IMG/VR virus record: IMGVR_UViG_3300046323_000587
Span: 162,481-226,480 of that record
Strand: one strand, 5' to 3'
From: a virus
Length of the DNA stretch: 64,000 nt
Shown: one piece after another, positions 8,349 through 16,669 of the stretch
How the letters are laid out: every line of letters begins with the position of its first letter
Numbering within the stretch: the stretch's first letter is position 1
Position numbers and translations under genes: made by a program
The notes under the pieces: model-generated
Seen by the model: the letters and a program-made list of their open reading frames with translations, nothing else
Databases searched by the model: none
Told to the model about the DNA's origin: nothing

Positions 8349-8606
8349 TTATAAAACATTTGATCCAGAGTTTAACTTATTAATATCTTTACTTAAATCA
8401 GCTAATATCGATTTAATTTCAAGTTTATCTTTTTCTGTAAATGGATTGATTTTTTGAATTTTGTCAAAATTAGGTGTAATCTCAGTTGGGTTGTTTAATT
8501 TGATTCCTGAAATTGATTTTTGGTAAGCTTTTTTTGTAATATTGTCCCAAATACCTGTTTGAGAAATGTTGAGATATTTTTGTAATAATTTTATACGCTC
8601 TTTCAT
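8349..8606 (-). CDS. Small protein with a peptidoglycan-binding-like N-terminus
   Basis: 85 residues. IKLLQKYLNISQTGIWDNIT followed by KKAYQKSI fits the PG_binding_1 pattern (LQ, then L, then G-x-W, then TxxAxxxxQ). The rest (PTEITPNFDKIQKINPF and a charged helix) is unrecognised. It lacks a clear basic Gly-Gly tag. The broken gene at 4181-4862 carries a similar repeat, so two peptidoglycan-binding-like proteins lie among metalloproteases, which points toward cell-wall contact. The match is short, so the call is moderate. Confidence 0.6.
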   Translation of the reverse strand: MKERIKLLQKYLNISQTGIWDNITKKAYQKSISGIKLNNPTEITPNFDKIQKINPFTEKDKLEIKSILADLSKDINKLNSGSNVL

Positions 8607-8626
8607 AATTATTAAATTATTATTAA

Positions 8627-9286
8627 TTAAGCACTAACTTGTGTATTAGGTCTTGGATGTAATCTCCAATACATTTGAGTGTATTTATTCACCATTCTTC
8701 CTATAATATCAGAAACCATCCAATTAGGTATTCCAGAAGGTGTCTCTCCATCTATTTTACAACAACCAAATTCTTCTAAATCTTTTGGATTAGCAGGAAT
8801 AAAATCTACACTAATATATTTAATGTTTTCAGTTGGAGGGTTAAATAAAAACCCATCTTTAAGATTTGGGTGAAACCAGACAAAAGGTTTTGTACGAGTA
8901 AATTTACCATAATCTTGTTGTTTCCAAGTTGGGCCTTTAACTATATTGAATACATATTCTCTATCAACAGTTCCTACAAACTTAATTGGATTTAGAACAT
9001 ATTGAGAAGGTTTAGGTAATTTAAAATGTAGTGTATTATTGAAGGAAGATACATTGCAACATAAACTTAAATCTTGACAATCTAATTCTAAACAATTAAT
9101 AGATTGTATTAATTCATTTTCTTGTAAAGTACCAGATAAAGATAATTGTTTAATTATTGCATCTCTTTCTACTAATATCTCATCTTGTAATTGTTCGTGA
9201 GAATAAGGTTCTTGTAAAGTTGCTCCTTTTAACCCAGCTAAAATATGATTATTAATTGCAGAAGCTATTTGTTCTAGAGTATTCAT
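8627..9286 (-). CDS. Conserved phage protein, possible virion structural component
   Basis: 219 residues with a helical N-terminus (MNTLEQIASAINNHILAGL) and a beta-rich body with paired cysteines (LELDCQDLSLCC, EFGCCKIDGE). The C-terminus NKYTQMYWRLHPRPNTQVSA is aromatic and ordered. It is untagged, unlike its neighbours, and looks like a head-tail or tail component rather than an enzyme, but I cannot assign a family. The start ATG lies 3 bases from the stop of the preceding gene fragment, consistent with one operon. Confidence 0.65.
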   Translation of the reverse strand: MNTLEQIASAINNHILAGLKGATLQEPYSHEQLQDEILVERDAIIKQLSLSGTLQENELIQSINCLELDCQDLSLCCNVSSFNNTLHFKLPKPSQYVLNPIKFVGTVDREYVFNIVKGPTWKQQDYGKFTRTKPFVWFHPNLKDGFLFNPPTENIKYISVDFIPANPKDLEEFGCCKIDGETPSGIPNWMVSDIIGRMVNKYTQMYWRLHPRPNTQVSA

Positions 9287-9289
9287 TGA

Positions 9290-9607
9290 TTAAAATTTAA
9301 TTTTATTAAATGAAGATAGTATACCTCCTAATTTAAAAGTCTTATTCATAATTTTTTTAATATTTCTTTTGTTTGTCATTTCGTCAGGTTTAATTTCTCT
9401 ATTAAACAAAGTATTTGCTATTTTAGCAAAGAATTTAGGTTGTTTTTTTGTACTATGATATAATTCATAAGTATCTGTATCTATATCTTCAGAGTTATTT
9501 TCTGCTAAATTTTTCAACTCTTTCCAATTTTTGTTTTTAAATTTTTTTTGTGAATTGTATTTACCTAAATCCTCTAAATTAAACATTGTAGTATATTTTC
9601 TAGCCAA
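9290..9607 (-). CDS. C-terminal part of frameshifted metalloprotease, with terminal tag
   Basis: The frame is open from 9775 down to 9290, but the only start upstream of 9590 is a TTG at 9607, so this is unlikely to be an independent gene. Read back across the AT repeat it continues the 9757-10740 protein. The restored stretch includes DYLSIPDERLARKYTT, which matches YLLKPTEISARMQE of the 715-residue metalloprotease, that is, the Glu motif expected downstream of HExxH. The last 15 residues, KLGGILSSFNKIKF and flank, are the cassette tag. Removing one AT unit (or adding two) at 9760-9773 fuses the two parts. Treat 9290-10740 as one gene of about 480 codons in another phase. Confidence 0.7.
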   Translation of the reverse strand: MARKYTTMFNLEDLGKYNSQKKFKNKNWKELKNLAENNSEDIDTDTYELYHSTKKQPKFFAKIANTLFNREIKPDEMTNKRNIKKIMNKTFKLGGILSSFNKIKF

Positions 9608-9756
9608 CCTTTCATCAGGAATAGATAAATAATCTTTATAAGGTTTTGTTGGTTCTCCATTTAACTGTTCACTTATTTTTTGTTCGATAGCTAAATTTTT
9701 ATGTAAATTTTTAATATAAGCATTTTCATCAGATTCTTTTTTTCCATAGGTAGATT

Positions 9757-10740
9757 CTAATATATATATATATTTTTATCTGAAAGATTGTTTCCTCCTC
9801 CTGTAGCTGCGTGTGAAAATTCGTGAGTACCTAAATATTTATATATATCTTTATAAGTTCTTTCTACATCTTTAGATTTATTGTAGGGACCTACTTCCAT
9901 AGGAAAAACAAATTCTTTTTTTGAAGGTAAGTTAATTTTTTTTGTATTATTAGAAAAAATTTGTACGTTAGGAGATGTTAAATTGTCTTTTGGGTAATCT
10001 AGCCCTGTATCTTCTAAATTTTTTAATCTTGTACCTATTTGTTTATCATTATATCCAGCAACTTTATTTAATTTTTGACCTCTTTTCGAAGTATAAAAAT
10101 CTATCAATCTTTTTTTATCGGGTTCGTAAGAATCTTTAAAAGATTTTTTATCGGTATAATTTTTTAAATTATAGCCCTCTAATTTTGTAGGTAAAGGTTG
10201 TTGAGATTTACCAGTTAATCTAATAATTTCAGAATCTACATTTTCTTTATGCCAACCAACAAGTTTTTGTTTATATTCTTCAGCATTATTTTTTGCCTCT
10301 TTTAAATTTTGAGTTATTTTTTCTATTTGTTGTTTATCTATAGGATCTAAAGAGTAGTTTTTTGGATCTTCCAATTTTTTAAAAGATTCTTTCCTATTAT
10401 AAAAATCTAAATCTTTTTCTAAGTCTTTTACATGATTTGTATACAATGTATTAACATCTGTTGGAGTTTTTTGTTCGGCTTTTAAATTTTCTAATTCATT
10501 AAGCAAATTTTCTCTATTCATTTTATTCCAAGGGTCTACATTTTCTTGAAATTCTTCTTCAGGTGTATCATAAGTAGGAATATCTGGAGCGTAATAATTA
10601 TTATATTTATCTTTTGAGTCTTTTTTAATATTTCTTTTTCCTTTAATATCTACATTTTTTAGTACAATAGTTGAATTTTGTAAAGTTCCATCAGGTTCTT
10701 GGTATTTTTTAATTTTTTTAAAACTATTTAGTTTTTTCAT
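9757..10740 (-). CDS. N-terminal part of frameshifted HExxH metalloprotease
   Basis: 327 residues before a TAG created inside or just after an AT repeat. The start MKKLNSFKKIKKYQEPDG is the N-terminal form of the tag. A long charged helical region follows, then FVFPMEVGPY and THEFSH (HEFSH at 306-310), the zinc-protease motif. The predicted third-ligand motif is only present in the next fragment (9290-9607 frame). The protein ends in an artificial NIYIY translated from the repeat. It sits just downstream of the strong terminator at 10751-10795, so it probably starts a separate unit or is expressed by read-through. Confidence 0.75.
   Translation of the reverse strand: MKKLNSFKKIKKYQEPDGTLQNSTIVLKNVDIKGKRNIKKDSKDKYNNYYAPDIPTYDTPEEEFQENVDPWNKMNRENLLNELENLKAEQKTPTDVNTLYTNHVKDLEKDLDFYNRKESFKKLEDPKNYSLDPIDKQQIEKITQNLKEAKNNAEEYKQKLVGWHKENVDSEIIRLTGKSQQPLPTKLEGYNLKNYTDKKSFKDSYEPDKKRLIDFYTSKRGQKLNKVAGYNDKQIGTRLKNLEDTGLDYPKDNLTSPNVQIFSNNTKKINLPSKKEFVFPMEVGPYNKSKDVERTYKDIYKYLGTHEFSHAATGGGNNLSDKNIYIY
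9760..9773. repeat. AT dinucleotide microsatellite, seven units, at the protease frameshift
   Basis: Seven AT units followed by five T bases. It lies exactly where the upstream protease frame ends and the downstream frame must begin. Loss of one unit or gain of two restores a continuous reading frame. Slipped-strand changes at such tracts are a known route to phase variation, but a sequencing or assembly indel would look identical. Confidence 0.8.
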
Positions 10741-10750
10741 ATCGAATTTA

Positions 10751-10795
10751 ATTTTAAATAAAAAGCCTCAACCCAATGATTGAGTTAAGGCTTTG
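10751..10795 (-). terminator. Strong rho-independent terminator after the capsid block
   Basis: A 15-pair stem with G-U pairs (10762-10776 with 10780-10794) and a three-base loop, followed on the minus strand by TTTTATTT. It follows the 340-residue gene and separates the head genes from the tagged cassette. Confidence 0.85.
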
Positions 10796-10840
10796 AATTG
10801 ATTTGTTTTAATTGTTTGTAATAAAGAACTTTAACTAAAA

Positions 10841-11863
10841 TTAAACTTTAAATGCAGCAGCAGCAATAAGAGCAGGAGCAAGTGGAGTTTTATCAAAGAA
10901 TCTCGGAGCAACAAATTTAGTAGCATCAACTGTGGAAAGAACTGTCGCACGATTCAAGAAATCAACTACTGGATTTTGATAAGTTACCAAGCAAGAATCA
11001 TTAACAAAAATTTCAAAGTTACCACTTGTTTCAGCAATACCGTTAACAACACCATTACCACCATTTTGATTGATTCCATTATCATAACTTGACCAAGCTA
11101 AACTTGAATACAAATCGCCTTTAATAGGAGTAGTAAAACGATCAATTGAGTATGGCATACGATCTGCTGTATCAATAAACATTGATTTCAAGTTATAATA
11201 CTCATTTCTACCTGCAAAACCAATTACTTGAGAAGGAACTGTTTGAGTATAAGTAATATATGGAGATACTACATTGTCATCACCAAGAAATTCAATTTTA
11301 ACTAATTTAGCTTGATCAATTGCAGTCAAATCTAAAGCAGTCATTGTAATTGTTTTATTAGCTACAACTGTTGCAGAATAAGGAGCAGCAAGAATAGCTG
11401 TTAAAGAAGGTACAGTTATTAAGTTATTTCCATAAGAAAAAGATTGGAAAATCATTGCATTGTAAAGTTTTGCAAGAACAGTATTAGCTGTATCAGCAGT
11501 ATTTACAACCAATTGAACTACCAATTCTCTAGCTGGATCTCCCATTCTAGTAAAATCAGATTCATTTGAAAAAGAATGAAGAGTAGCTTTCATTTTAACA
11601 ATAGTTCCATTTGGAGTAGACGCACTATAAAAAAAGTTACCTCCAGCAATCAACCGATCTACTTGTTTAGTTCCAGCAACACCTCTATTACCAACTACTT
11701 TGTGTAATTTGTTAATATCAAATCTACCAAAACCTTCAACATCCATATAAGTTCCTAAAAGAGCTGTGGAAGGAGCATAATTTGTATCCCAAAATTTTAA
11801 GGGGAATAATGTAGCATTGTTAATTAATACTTGTTTTGTACCTGTACTAATAAATTGTGACAT
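10841..11863 (-). CDS. Virion structural protein, last gene of the capsid block
   Basis: 340 residues, beta-rich, Ala/Thr/Asn-rich, without cysteine clusters, signal peptide or enzyme motifs. It starts MSQFISTGTKQVLINNATLF and ends APALIAAAAFKV. The composition (TNYAPSTALLGTYMDVEGFG, VVNTADTANTVLAKLYNAM) is that of an abundant shell, tail-tube or decoration protein. It follows the capsid gene and two other structural genes and is closed by the strongest terminator in this arm, which suggests high-level late expression. A specific role (decoration, tail or second shell protein) cannot be chosen from sequence alone. Confidence 0.7.
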   Translation of the reverse strand: MSQFISTGTKQVLINNATLFPLKFWDTNYAPSTALLGTYMDVEGFGRFDINKLHKVVGNRGVAGTKQVDRLIAGGNFFYSASTPNGTIVKMKATLHSFSNESDFTRMGDPARELVVQLVVNTADTANTVLAKLYNAMIFQSFSYGNNLITVPSLTAILAAPYSATVVANKTITMTALDLTAIDQAKLVKIEFLGDDNVVSPYITYTQTVPSQVIGFAGRNEYYNLKSMFIDTADRMPYSIDRFTTPIKGDLYSSLAWSSYDNGINQNGGNGVVNGIAETSGNFEIFVNDSCLVTYQNPVVDFLNRATVLSTVDATKFVAPRFFDKTPLAPALIAAAAFKV

Positions 11864-11910
11864 AATTTTATTATTATTATTTGTAAATAAATAAATCTAT
11901 TGATATTAGC

Positions 11911-12771
11911 TTAACCAACTTGTGGAGGAGCAATACTCATAGATACATTAGGTTGAGATCCTTGTCTAGGATCACTTGCATTCTCAAAAATTAGTATCAT
12001 CATTTCATTAAGAATTTCTTGACAAATATAATTTGGAAATTCTAGTGTTGCAGAAGTGTCTGTTGATGAACCTGCTAAAGTTTGATCGTTATATTCTGTG
12101 TATGTAAGTTGAATTACTTTTGGAACTCTGATATAACTAATCTCTATTTTTTCAATAGAAAATTTAGGGTGGTTTCCTGTTAATATTTCTATTTCAGCAT
12201 TATTTGCACCCGAAATAAGGTTAGTTCTTACAGTAGTTAAATAAACAGATTGTGCAATATCAGGATTATCAGAAATCAAATATAATACATTAGTATAGCT
12301 GGGTCTTTGATAAAAATCTGTTAATACATACTGATATTGTGAATCTGTAATTCTTCTTGTTTTAATAGCAGGAAATATATCTCCCGGCTGGTAACAATTT
12401 TTTTGTTGTATTGCTTTAAAATATACATTAACTCTTGTAATATGATAATAATCAAGAGGAAGGAGGAATTTAATACCTTGATTAACTGGTGTAATAGTTA
12501 CAGCATTAGATTGGTAATGATCTAAAATATTACCTGTTACCATAGAAGCTATTGCACTTGTAGAAGATTGAATATTTATTGAGATAGTGGTTTTTAATCT
12601 AGATAAATCATCAGTTGCTTGTTGATTTATTTCAAAACCATTATATTTTTTATTAATGTATTGATTTAAAGCTTTGTTTGCAAAATAATTCCATTCTTCA
12701 AGATTAAGAGAAGGAGCATTGACCTTCTTTTGTTCAATTAAAGAATATTCAAATAACTCCTTTGTTGTCAT
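11911..12771 (-). CDS. Probable head-tail connector or tail-adaptor protein
   Basis: 286 residues. The N-terminus MTTKELFEYSLIEQKKVNAP followed by LNLEEWNYFANKALNQYINK is a helical pattern typical of connector or ring proteins of tailed phages. The middle is beta-rich (IKFLLPLDYYHITRVNVYF). The C-terminus has ICQEILNEMMILIFENASDP, another connector-like helix, and ends SIAPPQVG. It lies between two terminators, two genes after the capsid gene. The role is inferred from position and pattern. Confidence 0.65.
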   Translation of the reverse strand: MTTKELFEYSLIEQKKVNAPSLNLEEWNYFANKALNQYINKKYNGFEINQQATDDLSRLKTTISINIQSSTSAIASMVTGNILDHYQSNAVTITPVNQGIKFLLPLDYYHITRVNVYFKAIQQKNCYQPGDIFPAIKTRRITDSQYQYVLTDFYQRPSYTNVLYLISDNPDIAQSVYLTTVRTNLISGANNAEIEILTGNHPKFSIEKIEISYIRVPKVIQLTYTEYNDQTLAGSSTDTSATLEFPNYICQEILNEMMILIFENASDPRQGSQPNVSMSIAPPQVG

Positions 12772-12784
12772 TGTATAAGTTGTA

Positions 12785-12840
12785 TAAAAAAATAGTTATA
12801 AAATTAATCTACTCATTCAAATTAAGCTTATAACTATTTG
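12785..12840 (-). terminator. Terminator after the 318-residue capsid-block gene
   Basis: A perfect 12-pair stem (12790-12801 with 12828-12839) with a 26-base loop, followed on the minus strand by TTTTTTTATA. It separates the genes at 12880 and 11911. Confidence 0.8.
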
Positions 12841-12879
12841 TAATTTATGTTTTTTACTTCAATTAAAATGTATCAATAA

Positions 12880-13794
12880 TTATTTTTTACCTTTTTTAGT
12901 TTCTTCTTTTGTGAAATCTGTTGAAAGTTGATCTTCAAAATGAGAGGAATCATTATGTACTTTAGCTGGATCAATAAATTGTCCGTTTACATACAATTCA
13001 GGATACAAAGTTTTTCTCATTTCTGACAATACTTTTGCATTTTCTGGATATTTCATATAAGCAACAACTTGATGTAAACCAACTCCTAAAGTAATTTCTT
13101 TGAAAGAATATACTTCACCAACAATTTTAACAATACTTTTATCAACTAATTGATAAATCATTAATTTATTAGCAGCATCTCTATCATTTTTAATACCTAA
13201 AATTCTTTTTACAGTAGTAAGGTCTTTACTAAATGCCATTTCAGACAAATAATTTCTTATATATCTAGGATGCGTATTATCTAATTTATCTCCTAATAAT
13301 CTCACTTTTTCAGACAATTCGTTATCAGATAAAGATTTTACATAATTAATAGCGTCGGCTCTTGCGTCATTTAATTCTTCTCCTTGACGTTGTTCTTTTT
13401 CTTCATCAAATACAAAGAAATCAGCAGTAGGATCATTTAACATATCTTCATAGCTTAAAGCTATACCTTTACTATGTTGAATCCATTCCCAGTCAATACG
13501 GTCTACAATATCAGATAAATCTAAATAAAAACCTGGACCAATTGTTCTGCTTGTTACATCTTGATCTTTATCTGTTCCATCTTGAACAACATAAGATACT
13601 CTTAATTTTTCTTCTGGAGATAAAGTTTTAACTCCCATCATTTTTCTAGTTCTAGTATCTAATCTAGGATTAATAGTAATTTGAGGGATTCCAAAAACAG
13701 ATTTAAATTGAATAATTCTATTTTCTCTTCGTACTCCATAAATTTTTTCATCTTCTGACAATGTATTATCACTTATTTCAAATTTCATATTCAT
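12880..13794 (-). CDS. Capsid-block structural or assembly protein
   Basis: The reading frame is open to 13836, but MNMKFEISDNTLSEDEKIYG from ATG 13794 is the better start: the upstream codons would run into the hairpin at 13819-13844 that terminates the capsid gene. The product is about 304 residues, hydrophilic and mostly helical (RADAINYVKSLSDNELSEKV, then LGDKLDNTHPRYIRNYLSEM), with an acidic/basic C-terminus ending KEETKKGKK. Position immediately after the major capsid gene suggests a head-associated or assembly factor. Family not recognised. Confidence 0.7.
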   Translation of the reverse strand: MNMKFEISDNTLSEDEKIYGVRRENRIIQFKSVFGIPQITINPRLDTRTRKMMGVKTLSPEEKLRVSYVVQDGTDKDQDVTSRTIGPGFYLDLSDIVDRIDWEWIQHSKGIALSYEDMLNDPTADFFVFDEEKEQRQGEELNDARADAINYVKSLSDNELSEKVRLLGDKLDNTHPRYIRNYLSEMAFSKDLTTVKRILGIKNDRDAANKLMIYQLVDKSIVKIVGEVYSFKEITLGVGLHQVVAYMKYPENAKVLSEMRKTLYPELYVNGQFIDPAKVHNDSSHFEDQLSTDFTKEETKKGKK

Positions 13795-13812
13795 TTTAAT
13801 TTTTATTGGGTT

Positions 13813-13845
13813 AAAAAAGTAGGAATTGTATTTCAAATTCCTACA
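13813..13845 (-). terminator. Terminator after the major capsid gene
   Basis: A 9-pair stem GTAGGAATT (13819-13827) with AATTCCTAC (13836-13844) and an 8-base loop; the minus-strand continuation is TTTTTTAAC. It probably reduces read-through from the capsid gene into downstream genes. Confidence 0.8.
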
Positions 13846-13917
13846 ATAATTATTTTTTAAATAAATTATTCTTGTAATATATTTCTAAAAAGTAAATCAA
13901 ATTAAATAATTTAGTTT

Positions 13918-15306
13918 TTAGATATTTTCTTGCATAATAAAACCAGCATAAGGGTTGAATACAGCTACACCAGAGTAACCAATGATAGATTTAGTTGTAC
14001 CGTCAAAAGTAGAACCCATTGTACCAGAAGTCATACCATCAACTCCACCTAAACCTGGCAAAGTACCTTCAATCATTTCACGTCCTTTAAGAGTAAACAT
14101 AGAAACATTTGCACGTCCTTCTACCATTGTAGTATCAATAAACAAAGCATAACCATATTTATCATAAATTTCAGAAAGAATTGTATCAACAGTAAAGTTG
14201 ATAGTATTTCCCATCCATTGATAAGCTTTAAATGAACCACCAACTGTAATGTCTCCACCATTTTTAGTCCAGTAATAACCTCCATCAATAGCAGTAGACC
14301 TTAATTTATCTTCAAGAGCTTTAGAAATTTGTTTATATCCAATCCAGTTACAAACTACTGTGATATTATTTCCTGTTGTTTTACCTGTTTTTTTAACAAT
14401 ACTATCAATAGCATCTTCAAAAATAGAAGTAGTTAATTTTGTGTAGAAAAATTTATCGCAATAACGTTCAATTTGAGCTAATACCCCGTCACCTGAATCT
14501 AAAGCAGCTCCTGTAATACTATCGTGATCTAAGCAATTGCCGTTAATATCATGGTTATCTCTGCCTAACAACATTGAATTTTCTCTCATATAAAGGAATT
14601 GATCCAAGATTGCTTTTGCAGGTTGCTCCATTTTAAAATATTGTTTATTATCAGCTTGTCCAGCTTCAAAATAAATCATTTTAGCATCATTAGTCCAGCT
14701 ACCATCAACACGTACACGAGTAATATATCCACGGTGTTCTTCTAATTTCAACATACCTTTTTGATTACGTTGATCAACAGAACCATCAGATACGATATTT
14801 GAACGGAACATAGTTCTACGACCTCTTGTGGTGTATTGAGTATTCAGTCCTCTTGACATATCATTGTTTACTAAAACACAAGTATATCTCCAACGATTGT
14901 TATTCATTTTTTCTGGCGCTTGGATAACACGCAATTGAGTTACATTGTCTTCCAAAGAGAAAGTATCATTTGTTGCATAATAATTTTTCTCTAAAATCAA
15001 TGCAATAGGTTGTCTATTAGATCCACTTGAAGTACAATCTTCCATAATCGTTACTTTAGGAATCATATTAGTTTCAATTCTCCAAGTAAATTGCATTGCA
15101 TTAACAGATTCATAACTAGATTTACGATCTCTTACAATAACTCTACCTAAACCTTGTGTAATTGTAGAAATTGTCAAATCTTTTCTTGTTCTAGCCATTA
15201 AACCTAGTGCAGTTGTTCTTTTACCTAAAAGAGAGCTAATATTTTGTATGTTTTGTGTTGTATTCTGCAAATTTTGTGGTAAATCACTTAATTCAATTAC
15301 TCTCAT
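13918..15306 (-). CDS. Major capsid protein (HK97-fold candidate)
   Basis: 462 residues. The call rests on the size, its place after a scaffold-like gene and downstream of terminase and portal, and its sequence character. The N-terminus has coiled, processed-looking helices (LPQNLQNTTQNIQNISSLLG). The body is mixed alpha/beta (AILDQFLYMRENSMLLGRDN, then FEDAIDSIVKKTGK). The C-terminus VAVFNPYAGFIMQENI is typical of HK97-type capsid proteins ending in a surface strand. Codons are somewhat less extreme in A/T than those of its neighbours, as expected of a highly expressed gene. It is followed by its own terminator. No homology search was done. Confidence 0.75.
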   Translation of the reverse strand: MRVIELSDLPQNLQNTTQNIQNISSLLGKRTTALGLMARTRKDLTISTITQGLGRVIVRDRKSSYESVNAMQFTWRIETNMIPKVTIMEDCTSSGSNRQPIALILEKNYYATNDTFSLEDNVTQLRVIQAPEKMNNNRWRYTCVLVNNDMSRGLNTQYTTRGRRTMFRSNIVSDGSVDQRNQKGMLKLEEHRGYITRVRVDGSWTNDAKMIYFEAGQADNKQYFKMEQPAKAILDQFLYMRENSMLLGRDNHDINGNCLDHDSITGAALDSGDGVLAQIERYCDKFFYTKLTTSIFEDAIDSIVKKTGKTTGNNITVVCNWIGYKQISKALEDKLRSTAIDGGYYWTKNGGDITVGGSFKAYQWMGNTINFTVDTILSEIYDKYGYALFIDTTMVEGRANVSMFTLKGREMIEGTLPGLGGVDGMTSGTMGSTFDGTTKSIIGYSGVAVFNPYAGFIMQENI

Positions 15307-15342
15307 TGTATTATTTTTGTTTAATTAATTAATCAATTTATT

Positions 15343-16362
15343 TTAAATTGTAATATCATCAATACTTCTAAATCTTTTTTGTTCTGTTGTATTGTTATTT
15401 CTTGTATTATTATTTCTGTTATTATCTGGATTAATTATATTTTTTCCTTTAGATTGATATTTAGTTAAAGCTTCTTTTGCTCCTTCTATTCTAGCTAATT
15501 TAATTTGATTGTTTAAATCTCCAATAATTTTAGGACCAAATTCTAACCAATAAGCAGCTTTATATTGTTGTTCTGGACTTTCCATTAAATCGTTTATAAA
15601 AACTGTATATTCTGGGTCTTTTTCAGAAGGTTCTAATAATCTTGGTGCAAGATAATCTATAATTTGTTGATTGTTTTCATAACCGTCAATTTCATTTATA
15701 CTAAAAAAAGAATTGTAAATTTGTTGTTGTACTTGTTCAATTTCTTTTTCACTTTCAAGTTCTTGCTGATATCTAATATTTTCTTGTTGATCAAATTCTT
15801 GTTCTAATAAAGATTTTCTAATTCCATTTACTGTTTTGTCAAAAGAAGAACTGTCTTTCAGTCTAAAATACTGCTCTTCAATTTCAGATTCATCGCAATC
15901 AGGACATTTGTTAGCTAATTCTAGTTTTACCACATCTTCATCTGATAAGGTTGCAATATAACTATCAGAAAAATTATTTGTATTATCTAATACTCCTGCT
16001 TCTTTTAATAATTCTGCTACTGCTTCTAAATTACCTTCTTTGTAAGCTTGATTAAGTAATTCTAACACTTCATCTGAAGATCCTTCTTCTGGTTGATCAC
16101 CATTTAATTCTTTCTCTTGTTTTGAATATTCTGAAATTAATTTATCCATTTCATCATTTTGAGCAGAATCGTAAGTTTTAGTAGAATTATTTAATATACT
16201 AAATTCATCTAAACTATTTAAACCATCTAAAGAAAAAGACTCTTCTTCTAATTCTTTTCTAGAATCAATTTCATTTGTGGAATCATTTATGATGTTATCA
16301 TTTATTGTATTCAAATCTACATCATCTAAATTTATTGTTTCTATTCCATTGTTATTTTCCAT
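15343..16362 (-). CDS. Scaffold-like acidic coiled-coil protein
   Basis: 339 residues, very rich in Glu, Asp, Asn and Gln, mostly helical, with long heptad-like runs (QEFDQQENIRYQQELESEKE) and a low-complexity Asn/Arg tail. CPDCDESEIEEQY (about 152-164) is a lone CxxC. Composition and position immediately upstream of the capsid gene are those of a head scaffolding protein, which would line the procapsid and be lost on maturation. There is no protease motif. Inferred from context. Confidence 0.6.
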   Translation of the reverse strand: MENNNGIETINLDDVDLNTINDNIINDSTNEIDSRKELEEESFSLDGLNSLDEFSILNNSTKTYDSAQNDEMDKLISEYSKQEKELNGDQPEEGSSDEVLELLNQAYKEGNLEAVAELLKEAGVLDNTNNFSDSYIATLSDEDVVKLELANKCPDCDESEIEEQYFRLKDSSSFDKTVNGIRKSLLEQEFDQQENIRYQQELESEKEIEQVQQQIYNSFFSINEIDGYENNQQIIDYLAPRLLEPSEKDPEYTVFINDLMESPEQQYKAAYWLEFGPKIIGDLNNQIKLARIEGAKEALTKYQSKGKNIINPDNNRNNNTRNNNTTEQKRFRSIDDITI

Positions 16363-16437
16363 AGTATTGTATTTTAATTTTCATTGTTAATTATTATTAA
16401 AAATTTTAGTACAAGATACTAACTTTGTACTATAAAA

Positions 16438-16617
16438 TTATACACAACATTTAATAAATGTATCTGCTTGAATTCTATTTCCAAAAGCAATTATAGCTTG
16501 TGCATTATTTATTCCAGTTGTAGTTTGAATAATTGCTAAACTAGCACCAAAAGGAATAACATATTCAGTTTTGACTCCATTTACTTTTTTAATTATTTTT
16601 TTATACGTAATCAGCAT
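16438..16617 (-). CDS. Small hypothetical protein, 59 residues
   Basis: ATG at 16617 to TAA at 16438. It reads MLITYKKIIKKVNGVKTEYV, then IPFGASLAIIQTTTGINNAQ and a stretch ending FIKCCV. It fills the gap between the 551-residue virion gene and the scaffold-like gene and has the codon habits of its neighbours. The N-terminal basic helix and small beta-like core give no family. It may be a small virion protein expressed in the late operon. Confidence 0.6.
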   Translation of the reverse strand: MLITYKKIIKKVNGVKTEYVIPFGASLAIIQTTTGINNAQAIIAFGNRIQADTFIKCCV

Positions 16618-16669
16618 ATTTAAAATTGTTTATAAATATTAAACTAAAAATTCTATTAACAAGATTTTT

